A DNA stretch of 64,000 nt from Cladobotryum mycophilum (taxonomy: Eukaryota; Ascomycota; Sordariomycetes; Hypocreales; Hypocreaceae), in NCBI GenBank assembly GCA_036429605.1, contig JAVFKD010000002.1, forward strand, positions 2,976,001-3,040,000, written 5' to 3'. This document shows positions 54,872 to 64,000 of this stretch, piece after piece (within the stretch, counting starts at the first letter, position 1; each line of letters begins with the position of its first letter). Below the pieces are notes generated by a model. The model made no database searches, had not been told where the DNA came from, and saw only the letters and a list, made by a program, of their open reading frames with translations. The position numbers were made by a program, and so were the translations under genes.

Positions 54872-56659
54872 TTATTTTCTTCTGATGGCCACTAGCCGGT
54901 CCATCTGTGACAGCCACTTCTTTGCAAACTCTTCCTCGGTAAATCTCTTCGCTGACTGTCTGGCCCGCAGACGAACAGCAAGGGGGTCGGGAACAGATAG
55001 CGCCTTTTCGTAGCCCGCCGCAAACTCCTCAGCCGTTGTTGCGTGGAATCCTGTTCCCCAAGTTAGAGACAAAAGCAAATATGGTTGTAAGGGAGACATT
55101 AACTTACCAGTTGGCTCGCCGTTGACATTTGCGACAATATCCAACTTTGGACCTCCACTGTCATGAACGACGGAAATAAGCCCCGCGGCCTGATACTCGA
55201 CAACACCGATTCCAAAATGCTCGTTCCACATGCCGTTAACACCCACTGATGCCTTTCTCAGCCATTCTAGAATCTCAGGCCATGAGGCATCAAGATGGAA
55301 CTCGACGCGATCTTTGATGCGAAGCTCATTGACCATGAGTCGCAGCTTGTAAACCCTCTTGGAATCAGAGTCGTCTCGAACACTGCCGATAAGCACAAGC
55401 CGTGCTGTTTTCGAAGCCTTACTCTTCGTCTTAATAAAATCAGCGAAAGATTGGAGGATCAATTGGTGGTTCTTCTCAGGGCGAAACTGTGCAATGTAAA
55501 TGAGGACCGGCTGGCGCTTTTTCTCGCTCTGCTTGGACACCTCGACTTCTTGCTCGAGTTCTGTCACTGCAACGGGAGGGTAAACGACCGCAATAGGATT
55601 AAGTCTGTCCTTCTCCTGGCGGAAAGGGCCCCACAAGCTCTTCACATGCCCCTGGGTCCAGGTGGAATTCGTCATGACAACGTCAATGGATGATCCCATC
55701 CATGAATAAACGTGTGCGAATAGCTGCCAGTACATTCTCTTGGCTGTTCCTCTAGTACCAGTTCCCTGCCCGGCATTGACTCCCTGGGAGCCGACGGCTG
55801 AGTTGGGATCGAGGGATTGAAGCATATCTGTGGAGATTGTCGGATAATGCACATAGGCTCCAGTGGGTACGTTGGGGAACAAAAACTTGGAAAGACCGAG
55901 AGCGAATGCGTATCCCATGGTGTCAATGAAGATGTCTGGAACCAGTAGTGAAAATGCGTCCCATGCCAATACCATAGAACCTAGGGATTGACCTAGGAGA
56001 GTGAACTGTGGCCATGAGGAAGCAAGAACCCAATGTCTCTTCGATAGGTAGAGGAACTGGACGGTCGGAGGGTGGAGATGGATATTGAATCGGCTCTGGG
56101 GAGTGTAAGCAAACTGGCAGGGCCAACGAGAATGTGGGGAGCTGCTCATACTTTGACTCTAGACAGGATGACATCTTTTGTTACGTCGTGGTCTCCCGTG
56201 TAGACAATGCATTTGGCCTTGGGCCATCGATTCTGTGTCGCTCGGATGGCAGCCCAGAGGACTCTCTCCCCGCCTCCTCCAGCATTGCTGCCTACCGTTA
56301 GCAACCTGACCATATCTTTGGCTGAAGATGATGTACCAAAACGGATGGAAAAAGCCAACAATTCCATCCCAGTCATCTGCTTCTAGACCCTGTAGTGTCT
56401 TGCTCTCCTGCCCCTTGTTCTGTTCCAAGTGCTTCTTTTGTTCCTTGTTCATAAACGCTATCAGATGCTGTCGTCGACCTTCAGTCTTTTTTCGGAGTAG
56501 GTATCCAATGAATGACCCAATAGATGCTGTAATTCTGGGACCAAGGAAAAGGAGTAGCAACGGTGATGTTATTAATAATGTCATAACCACTGTCAGTTTC
56601 TGGGAGTCGAGGCCCAAGACTGGCCCGTCACAGGCCGAACCTGTGCAAGTATCCGTCAT
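54872..56659 (-). CDS. ALG11: ALG11 alpha-1,2-mannosyltransferase
   Basis: ER-membrane GDP-mannose-dependent glycosyltransferase adding the fourth and fifth mannoses to dolichol-linked Man3GlcNAc2 on the cytosolic face. Exons on the minus strand: 56337-56659, 56152-56287, 55108-56095 and 54872-55050 (introns 49, 56 and 57 nt), in phase, 541 residues. The N-terminal membrane anchor is VVMTLLITSPLLLLFLG. GFFHPFCNAGGGGERVLWAA is the classic ALG11 start of the catalytic part. DIFIDTMGYAFALGLSKFLF and GAYVHYPTISTDML follow. The GT-4 catalytic signature is NEHFGIGVVEYQAAG (E-x7-E). The last exon gives GFHATTAEEFAAGYEKAL. All the blocks I expect are present. Confidence 0.95.
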
Positions 56660-57222
56660 CGCAGCGGCTTCACTTCAGGACAACTCCCGATTTGACTGAT
56701 CTACAAATGAAAATAGGAACGATGCTTAGAATATGTCTGGCCTGTACTGCCACAAGCTAGAAAGAACAACAGGGAGCATCGCGGGAGTTGCAGGAGGGAG
56801 GTTGAAGCATGTGGGGGGTGGAGAGTCTTCGTACGACTTGCTCAAACCAGAGTTACCGGACTTTTATTAAAAGCAACTTGTCAACGAGCAAGGGAGGGAC
56901 ATGGTTAGCCCAGGTTGCTCTGCGGATGGAGTCACTGCCCTCCCCACTAGATTGAGGCTGCTTGTGGCGCTAGCTACAACCTACACCATCGTTATAACAC
57001 CTACAGCAGCTGCAGCCCTTGAAACGTGCGCTGAAGCCTTCCCTGCTGTGGCGCATTAACTGACCCAAACCCAAAGACCCACTCACGGGACCTCATCGTT
57101 TCTCTCAATTCATGGATCTCATGATTCTCGGATCATCATCTGCCATGTTCACCTACTGGTGACGCTGCAGCTCATTCACACGCTTCATATACACGCCCAA
57201 TAGTGGCGAGGCATGGCGAGAC
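56660..57222. promoter_or_regulatory. Divergent promoter region, ALG11(-)/COX18(+)
   Basis: 0.56 kb between divergent starts; no gene seen. The segment next to COX18 is C/T-rich. Confidence 0.5.
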
Positions 57223-58263
57223 ATGTCTCTTTTCTACCGGACGGTCAGGGGCTTCACAACCCACGGTAGAGGCTTGCATATACGACCAATCCAGGCACCT
57301 TTCACACCTCACATGAAAACAATTCCGGGACGACGAAGTTTCCATCTCAATACTGTGGGGGACGCCGTCATATTCACAGCAGATAGTATCAGCTTCATTC
57401 ACCATGCAGGAGTGCCTTGGTACCTCACGATTCCTCTCGTGGCTCTAGGAGTCAACTTCTCCTTCAGACTACCAATTCAATATTTCACCAGACGCTTGGT
57501 CGTCACAAGAAACAAGTTGACTCCATTGGTCAAAGCTTGGAGCTCAAGACATGCTGCTACCGTCCCGGTACCCGCAGGTGGTGGCGAGCAGGCAGAGCGG
57601 GTGTGGAGACTACGAGTATCAGGCCTCACAGAACGGTCACGCGCCAGAATTTACAAAGCCTGGGGTGTCCAAAGATGGAAGTCTCTGGCCCCATTTGCGA
57701 GCATGGTTCCCTTTATTGTCGTTTCAGAAGCTCTTAGAAGGCTTTGCGGTGCTCCATTGGGATGGATCAGCCACACTCTCGGGTTAGGAAATGTCGAGGC
57801 AGTCTCTTCGGTAATTGAGACCTCTAAACGTTTCCTTGACCCGTGTCTTACAGATGGCGGCTGCCTTTGGTTCACGGACCTGACCGCAATGGATCCTTAT
57901 TATGCGCTCCCTGTGCTCTGTTCGGCATTGCTCGCCAAGACATCATGGGGAAGGCTGTCAAAGGAGCAGCTTCGGGCTCTCTTAACCATCAGCCCCTCCA
58001 AGTTACCCCAGACGCCAATAACCAGGATACAAACCGCCGTGGGTCGAACATTACTCTTAATACCCCTCTTCCCCATTCTCTTTGCCGACCTGCCGAGTGC
58101 CATCTTCTTATACTGGGCATCAACTTTTGCCATGAACGAAGTCAACGAAGCCATTCTAGAAAGAATCCTTCCGAAAGCGTCGGCAACATTAACAACCGCG
58201 CAAAAGGGCAGAGTAGTATTTCCATATCTACAAGGAACAACATCAGGCGATCCAAGCAAATGA
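57223..58263 (+). CDS. COX18: Mitochondrial insertase COX18 (Oxa1/YidC family)
   Basis: Inner-membrane translocase that exports the C-terminal tail of Cox2 to the intermembrane space. Intronless, 346 residues. Residues 1-45 are basic, with Arg/His/Ser and no acidic residue (presequence). The YidC/Oxa1 core starts at DAVIFTADSISFIHHAGVPW, then a hydrophobic helix WYLTIPLVALGVNFSFRLPI and the conserved basic loop RNKLTPLVKAW. Later hydrophobic helices include LAPFASMVPFIVVSEALRRL, YYALPVLCSALLAKTSW and a hairpin of TLLLIPLFPILFADLPSAIF and LYWASTFAMNEV, the typical C-terminal pair. COX18 rather than OXA1 is inferred from the short tail without a coiled-coil ribosome-binding segment. Confidence 0.9.
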   Translation: MSLFYRTVRGFTTHGRGLHIRPIQAPFTPHMKTIPGRRSFHLNTVGDAVIFTADSISFIHHAGVPWYLTIPLVALGVNFSFRLPIQYFTRRLVVTRNKLTPLVKAWSSRHAATVPVPAGGGEQAERVWRLRVSGLTERSRARIYKAWGVQRWKSLAPFASMVPFIVVSEALRRLCGAPLGWISHTLGLGNVEAVSSVIETSKRFLDPCLTDGGCLWFTDLTAMDPYYALPVLCSALLAKTSWGRLSKEQLRALLTISPSKLPQTPITRIQTAVGRTLLLIPLFPILFADLPSAIFLYWASTFAMNEVNEAILERILPKASATLTTAQKGRVVFPYLQGTTSGDPSK

Positions 58264-58441
58264 ATAAACTTGATTGAAGACGCAAGGAAATTTAGATTTA
58301 TCAAGTGATCTGTCCGCCCTATGTACACATCTCTCATTATCAGACTCGTAAAAAAAAAAAAAAAAACTTGTACCAACGCCATGAAAACGCCATAAACATG
58401 ATTAGGCCTGGTTTATCGTCGAACATTAACCCAATAGAAGC
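58264..58441. terminator. Short convergent 3' region, COX18(+)/PEP12(-)
   Basis: 178 nt, containing an A-run of about 17 nt at 58350-58366, which lies between the two stops. Homopolymer tracts of this length are prone to indels. Confidence 0.5.
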
Positions 58442-59289
58442 TCAAACAACGATTGCCAGGATGACAATAGTCAAAATCACGGCCAAGATGAGCAACAGGC
58501 AGCAGCTCTTATTGCGAGCTGCCTTTTGATAGCGAGCGGCTTGACGGGTCTCATGGTCGGCGCCTCGTGTGTCGTCTCGGACGTTCTCGACGTTATCTGA
58601 GATGGTAATTAATTGTGCGCCTTGTTCGTTGACAATCTGTGCGACTTGTCGGAACAGCACGTTCAAGTCTCCAACGCCTTGCTCGATATTTCGAATCTCT
58701 TCCTCGCGCTCGATGATCAGGGTTTCTTGAAAGTCGACGTCGTCTTGTGAAGCTAATTGTAAGAGTTCTTGTTGTTGGAGTAGTTGCTGCTGCTCTGGCC
58801 CATCGCCTGCAGGAGCCTGCGAATCTGATGCATGTGCCTCGCGAGCCGCAGTGACGGAAGCGCGCTCCTTCTCCAAGGCTTTTCTTTGCAAATTCTGGAA
58901 TTCCTGGAGGGCGGTTTGGAAATCGCTCGAGACCTTGGTTTGCTCATATTTCTGTTGTTTCTGGTAGCACAGTTAGTATACGGTGATGCCAAAAATACTA
59001 GGATAAAGCCTACGGTGAGGTCATCCCATATCTGAAGTCGTTTAACGCCATCACCGATTTCCTTGCAGATATCTCGAGCCTTCTCCATGGTGCCATGCAC
59101 CCGCTCCCTCAAGCGAGGGGTATCTTTCCTCGTTCCCAGAACGCCGACATCGTTGGAGAGTTTCCGGTTATTGCTGAGAAGAGATTGAAGTTTGTTCTTG
59201 AGGTCATGAAGCAGATGATGAAAGTCCGGGTCGTCAGTGTAGCCACTGCCGCGGCCGGCTTCGAGGCTCGAGAGTCGGTCGAATGCCAT
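58442..59289 (-). CDS. PEP12: Endosomal t-SNARE PEP12 (syntaxin 7 type)
   Basis: Qa-SNARE of the late endosome/prevacuolar compartment. Exons on the minus strand 59014-59289 and 58442-58960 (53-nt intron, phase 0), 264 residues. The N-terminal Habc bundle starts with SLEAGRGSGYTDDPDFHHLL. Exon 2 holds a linker rich in Gln (QQQLLQQQELLQL) and the SNARE helix: ETLIIEREEEIRNIEQGVGD, then NVLFRQVAQIVNEQGAQLIT, with the central-layer Gln in the EQGAQL turn. The C-terminal anchor SCCLLLILAVILTIVILAIVV ends the protein, with adjacent cysteines as possible palmitoylation sites. VTI1, its complex partner, is encoded 43 kb away in the same window. Confidence 0.95.
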
Positions 59290-59768
59290 GTTTGGAAGAA
59301 GCAAAAGGAGAGTAAGGCGACTGTATCGCTTTCTAAAATCGCATGGAAAAGATAGTGACTGATGCAAAATACTCGGAAAACAGTAATGTAGCCCGCCGTC
59401 GTATTGTTGATGGACAAAAACTTGGTGCCTGGTGACGAGGCGGGATGGCTGGAACCTTGGACTTGATCGCCTACGTAACCGCCGTAGCGGATCGCAGAGA
59501 GCAGCCTTCACAGCTGTCCAGGGTGCTGATGGACAGCGCACCAATCACGGACGGGCACTAACTCTCCCTTGTTCATTCTTATCACCACGTGAGCCGCTGT
59601 CGATAGACGCTAAGCTTGGCGCATCAGTAGCGTAGCTCCAACCTTTACAGTTACTCTGACGGTTGCTGGCCTGGTAATTTTTGTTGTTTACTACGAATTG
59701 CAGACAGACCGCAATACAGCGATAACTTCAAATCGGTCTCGTGCTTCAACACAGAGAGCGCCGCAATC
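59290..59768. promoter_or_regulatory. Divergent promoter region, PEP12(-)/NDC1(+)
   Basis: 0.48 kb between two divergent starts. No gene or RNA gene seen. Confidence 0.5.
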
Positions 59769-61850
59769 ATGGCGGGCTCACAAGCACGAAGGACTCCCTA
59801 CAAGGACACTCTGCAACCCGCTTTGCATAGACGGTTTTCTTCTACGGCAACCTTCTTGTTAGCTGTCTCGTATCTGGTGTCTCTTATTCTGAGCTTCGGG
59901 GGAGTCTTGTGAGTAGACCTGGTTCGTCCAATTGGTAGCCCAACTGACGCAAGAGCATGATAGATTTTTGGCTCTGGTTTCCCATCGGTCCTACCGGAAT
60001 TCGTACATTATTAGTATTTTCCTGCGGTCTTGCGATCCTTATCCTTCGAATTGCGAACTACCACGTTGGCCTAAAAACGACGGGAAACGGCTGGCACACG
60101 CTCACGGCTTCCCTCCTCAACCTCAGAACGTACGAGACCGGCTTCTGGTATGGCCTTTCGAGCTTGCTGTACTCGCATATCTTTTTGAACTCGCGCGGCG
60201 AAGACTCGAACCTACAATGGATCACCTACTTCAGCGGTGACCGCGCGCGTCTCAACGAGCGGCCGGTGTTCTTGGCGTGCTACATGGCAACATTTGCACT
60301 ATTGCAGACCATTGCGCACTACCGAGAGGACACTGATCATCTCAATCTGGCATCATCAGCTAGGAAGACGTCTTCCAAGCAAAAGACTACGGGAGTGCTG
60401 CCAGATTCGTTCCAGACCGTCCTCCTAGAGCTGCCCCAAGCATTTATGGGATGCGTTAGGCAGGCCGTCACGGCTATCCCCATGACTCTCATTCTCTACT
60501 ATTTTTTTATGAGATCATTTGCTTGGTCCTGGACTTTGATGTTTCTTCGTCCGTTTTACAATTTGCCCAAGACAAGCATGCTTCCACCTTCCTGGCCAAC
60601 AGACATTTATTTGATGTATCAATGCGTGTTTGCGGGTGCCGGCGTTGGATTTGTGTGGGCAACGGGCAATAGGGCTTTCTCGGCGTTTATGGTTAAGAAG
60701 CCACTCAAGAATGGTAACCCCTTGACAAACGAGTCCAAGGACCCCAATGGCAGTCTTCTGAATGGTCTAAAGAGCAAGAAGCTGTCTATAAAGGTATGTG
60801 GGCTTTGACGGTGCCTTCCATAATCTATACTGACCGGCCGAATAGTCGTTTGCCATGTGGGAACTGGCTCTCATCTCGCAAGATTTCGAGACACGTCGAA
60901 AAGCGATTTATAGTGATATTGATCGCAAAGATGGTCCCATGTGGTTCCAAGTTTTCACCATTTGCATCGAGACATTGAAGACTATCGAAGCGCAAGTTGA
61001 TTCATACGGGAAGCCTACCACACCCGTTGCCCCCGAACCGGCGCCAAAGGAAGACCGACAGCGATCGTCGGCCCCGTTGCGAGAGGACCCGATATTTGCA
61101 ATTCATTCTCAATCATCTTCATTGCGAACTGGGGTAGAGAAGGCGCTGGACCGATTGGCACGAAACCCTGGGTCTTCCCCAGCATCCGAGTTAAGCCCTA
61201 TAGCTAAGAAAACATGGCAAAATGCCAAGGATCGTGTGTTGAGCAAAGAACAGCAAGAGGCAGTTTCCCCTAACAACCTCATGGGACAGGCTCAGGAATT
61301 AGCTACTAATGTGTTGACGGTTGGATGGATTGGTGATTTATTTGGGCAAAATTTCGACGCTCATTTTACAGCTGCGGTGCTGGGTACTCCATTTGCCGAA
61401 CCCAGTCTGCATACAAACGCGGTTATTGCGCTCTGCCAATTAGCAACTCACAGTCTGACTGAAGACTCCTACGGTAACGTCCACAGGGATGTGCCCAGCA
61501 TCATCCGAACCCTGACGTCAATCATTACCAAGGTAGAAGGGCTTAGAGCGCATTTCCCCTTGCATTGGACCGATCTCAAGGGGGTCAAGGAGAGCACCGA
61601 GATAGATCATCTCATGGAGACAATGAGGACGGGGCTGGAGCAAGTATTGACAAAGTTTGAGCCATACAGCACAGATTTGAGGTTAACACGGACGGACCTT
61701 CGACTGGCCAAGGAGGCTATTGCCAAGCCTCGGGAGGAACCACCAAAGGCAAAAGAAGTGGAAACGAGGAGGGCGGTAGACGACAGAGGGCTGCAGAGGC
61801 GATCATCAAGGAGAGACCATCGACGGCCAGATATGGAGCAGGTACGATAA
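59769..61850 (+). CDS. NDC1: Nuclear pore membrane nucleoporin NDC1
   Basis: Transmembrane nucleoporin that anchors nuclear pore complexes and, in fungi, also the spindle pole body. Exons 59769-59908, 59956-60793 and 60846-61850 are in phase, 660 residues. Membrane segments include SSTATFLLAVSYLVSLILSF, the ending of exon 1, then TGIRTLLVFSCGLAILILRI, SHIFLNSRG-flanking helices, a ALLQTIAHY segment and AVTAIPMTLILYYFFM. The conserved block WELALISQDFETRRKAIYSD opens the cytosolic/nuclear C-terminal domain, which is alpha-helical. The last 50 residues are basic and disordered. The exact acceptor of intron 1 (59954-59955) was chosen to keep phase and is the least certain boundary. Confidence 0.92.
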
Positions 61851-62699
61851 TTGCAGGCGGAAGAGCATAGTAGTAAGAGGTACATATACCTACCTATCTA
61901 TATCTACTTCTACTTTAGTATTAAGTCTTAGAATGTGGGAACTGGCAAAGGGCGCCATGTGTAACGATATCAAAAAGTTAAAGGCTACTGTAACATAAGA
62001 GGAAAACAATGAAGCGCGCGAACATGCAACTGAGCTTGGTTCATACGGTACTGTTTGTTGCTGGGGATGCTTTATTGTTTGGCACGTGCACCAGCCACAA
62101 TTGCGTGGCCGAGTACGCATGTGTCGCCAGAGTTAAGCCACAAACAAGCTACAAACGCTGCACTAGAATGGGTCGCCCGGATACAGGAGCCGAGGTCCCG
62201 CCGTAATTAAATTAATTGCACATATCTAGTACACATGCATAATGCGTGTCGAGCGTACCAAAACAAGGCAAGTTGCAAAGCTTGAAGGTCAACTAAGCTC
62301 CTGACTCGGTAATAGTCGAAACACCTTTGTCCACTTTCTTCCTCATTCATCATCCTTTCGCGATAGCTTATACAAAGAAGAATCCCTATTCCATCATCGA
62401 GGCAATATTAACTTTTCTGCCTCGCCTTCATGTTTCGTCATCAACCTTAGCCATGAGGCCTCGAATACTTTTTACTATTACCGATATAACTGGAGCGCCT
62501 AGCTCATCGCGAGGACTCAGTTAACATCACCAGTTCTGCGCATATCGCACATAACATCGCACGCCCACACTCATACGCATGTCAATACACATACGCGCAT
62601 ACACAGATACACAAACATTCAACACGCATACACACGTATAGAATCGAATACACTCGCATACAATCACATACACCGTCATCGTCAACATCAGCCTTCATC
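61851..62699. other. NDC1 3' region and DLT1 promoter
   Basis: 0.85 kb between plus-strand genes. The last 130 nt (62570-62695) before the DLT1 start are a CACATAC/CGCATAC-type low-complexity leader of alternating purine-pyrimidine. No gene seen. Confidence 0.5.
62570..62695. repeat. CATACA/CACGCATA low-complexity leader
   Basis: Imperfect repeats of CATACA, CGCATA and CACATA units directly upstream of the DLT1 ATG. Alternating purine-pyrimidine composition is obvious by eye. Confidence 0.75.
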
Positions 62700-63959
62700 A
62701 TGCCAGACCCAAAGGACATGTCTCGCTACGTCTACGCTGGCGTCTACGGCCTACTCTACGTTTTACTCGTGGGACTACTCCTCATTACACCAGCCGACAT
62801 CATCGAACAATCTGTCAAGGATAAGCAGTACTACAATGTATGGATCCTTGCGGTGGTCTACTTCATCACCACGGTGATTGTGTGCTTTGTCTACCTCGTA
62901 CGACTCTATGTTGTCAAGGTGAATTTGGATGCGATACCGAGGGACTATATACCAATCGAAAGGGAAGATGTGCCCAAGCATGTTTATAAGATGATTCAGG
63001 CGGGGCTGAGCCGCAGTGCCGCAATTGCGTATGCGGCGCGACCGAGGGTCTGGACTGAGGAGGAGAGGGAGAGTCGACAACATACACGGGACGGGGGAAA
63101 CGAGCTTCCAAGGATGCGGAGACTGTCGGATGGTATTGCCATCACTCTCCCTACTCCCGAGCCAGTCTGGGGTGTTATCGAACATTATGGCTGGTCATCA
63201 CCAAACGCCGTGGAGCTACCGAATTTGCAGTACGAAACCGTGATTGTGGAGGTGCCCTATTTGATAGAGGCAAAGGCACTCACACTCGCGCCACCCGATC
63301 CAACATCCCAGACTCTGCCGCCAATGATGGATCCAGAGGCGGCTGGCCTCCTGCAGCGAAAGCATTATATGAGCCTTCGCAAGTACATAATACACCTTAC
63401 AAGCCTCGACGTCCTCGATATCAACGATAACACACTACTTTTTCTAAAACACTACGAATACGCGCGCTTCTCGACACGACCGATATCCAATGCACGATTC
63501 TGCGAGCTCATGGACCTGTTTGCCAAGATTCTTCGCAACATGCGACCCCTCAACCCTTCGGTCTTGGATTCCCCGGCCATAGCGGAGGAAAGCGACATCG
63601 ATAATGATGCGCCGGCGGAGACGAACCCTTCGAGTCAGCGCAGTTATTCTCCTCGGCCTTCCACCGCTAGCTCACAATCGTCACGGTCGTCACGGAGACG
63701 ACTGAGGACGCGCAGCTCATATCTCACAGCGCCCAACACACCTGGGGGTAATAGGACCATGGAGTTTGATGCGGCGTCGCAGAAGACTGCCAGCTTTATC
63801 AGCGTTGCGCAGTCGATACGCAGCCATAGATCGAGCGCTAGCCTGCGATCCAGGTTCTCGGATGCGTCTGGATCTGTTATTCGGTTGGCGACACGGGAAG
63901 ATGAGAGTGCTCTTCCGTACGTGCTGTCGCTGAGAGATACAGGCGGTAGCAGATACTAA
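62700..63959 (+). CDS. DLT1: DLT1 family membrane protein
   Basis: Homologue of yeast Dlt1 (defect at low temperature 1), a conserved fungal membrane protein of unknown biochemical role. Intronless, 419 residues. The ATG at 62700 follows the CATACA leader. Two N-terminal membrane segments are evident (about residues 11-31, YAGVYGLLYVLLVGLLLITP, and about 47-68, VWILAVVYFITTVIVCFVYL). The conserved soluble part follows: DAIPRDYIPIEREDVPKHVY, then VWGVIEHYGWSSPNAVELPN and YARFSTRPISNARFCELMDL. The last 120 residues are Ser/Arg-rich and probably disordered and phosphorylated. Two-membrane-segment N-termini are standard for the family. Confidence 0.88.
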   Translation: MPDPKDMSRYVYAGVYGLLYVLLVGLLLITPADIIEQSVKDKQYYNVWILAVVYFITTVIVCFVYLVRLYVVKVNLDAIPRDYIPIEREDVPKHVYKMIQAGLSRSAAIAYAARPRVWTEEERESRQHTRDGGNELPRMRRLSDGIAITLPTPEPVWGVIEHYGWSSPNAVELPNLQYETVIVEVPYLIEAKALTLAPPDPTSQTLPPMMDPEAAGLLQRKHYMSLRKYIIHLTSLDVLDINDNTLLFLKHYEYARFSTRPISNARFCELMDLFAKILRNMRPLNPSVLDSPAIAEESDIDNDAPAETNPSSQRSYSPRPSTASSQSSRSSRRRLRTRSSYLTAPNTPGGNRTMEFDAASQKTASFISVAQSIRSHRSSASLRSRFSDASGSVIRLATREDESALPYVLSLRDTGGSRY

Positions 63960-64000
63960 TTTCAGCTCCCAGGCGTGCTCGTGCTTGGGTAGATTGGTTT

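Noticed and set aside
1..64000. Secondary-metabolite or defence gene cluster
   Set aside because: No polyketide synthase, NRPS, terpene synthase, P450 cluster, NLR or HET domain was seen. Genes are housekeeping and unrelated by pathway.

Overview
The window reads as the nuclear genome of a filamentous ascomycete, most likely a Sordariomycete near the Hypocreales. The grounds are short spliceosomal introns (mostly 47-105 nt, GT/GC donors, CTAAC/CTGAC-like branch sites), fungal-only families (Zn2Cys6 regulator, 2EXR protein, DLT1, UCS myosin chaperone), pyrimidine-rich leaders and microsatellite-rich intergenic DNA. I find 24 protein-coding genes on both strands and no convincing tRNA, rRNA, CRISPR or transposon. 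Species-level placement cannot be read from the sequence alone.

Layout. 1-3.9 kb is gene-poor. 3.9-6.7 kb (+) holds a long disordered, proline-rich protein of unknown function. 7.9-12.4 kb (-) carries ribosomal protein L26, COX11 and an NAD/FAD-binding amine-oxidase-like protein. 14.6-21.5 kb (+) carries the SNARE VTI1, the Lsm14/Scd6 mRNP protein and a TCF25/Rqc1 homologue. After a 3.3 kb gene-free, repeat-rich stretch comes a Zn2Cys6 transcription factor (24.7-27.3 kb). Next are an NmrA-like NAD(P)-binding protein (-) divergent from an SCPx-type thiolase (+), a small coiled-coil protein (-) divergent from a 2EXR protein (+), and the copper chaperone ATX1. A second gene-free stretch (35.0-37.8 kb) precedes a zinc alcohol dehydrogenase.

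From 39.6 kb genes are dense and housekeeping: ARP3 (-), taspase-like Ntn hydrolase (+), TFIIH subunit TFB4 (-), UCS myosin chaperone (+), tRNA m5U methyltransferase TRM2 (-), gamma-glutamyltranspeptidase (+), ALG11 (-), COX18 (+), PEP12 syntaxin (-), NDC1 nucleoporin (+) and DLT1 (+). Neighbours mostly alternate between divergent and convergent pairs, and there is no biosynthetic cluster. Functional links exist but look coincidental: VTI1 and PEP12 act in the same endosomal SNARE complex, COX11 and COX18 both serve cytochrome oxidase assembly, and ARP3 and the UCS chaperone serve actin/myosin.

The most striking cross-window pattern is technical or evolutionary. At least five otherwise well-conserved genes (GGT, NmrA-like, SCD6, TCF25, TRM2), and probably the first gene, change frame by exactly one base, usually at or beside a short G/C-rich run. 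In GGT and NmrA-like the break lies mid-gene. In the others it affects one terminus. The most economical explanation is consensus indel errors in the assembly, with lineage-specific pseudogenisation as the alternative. No clear new biological system was found. The best candidates for undescribed biology are the unknown protein at 3.9-6.7 kb and the divergent coiled-coil/2EXR pair at 31.4-33.6 kb.
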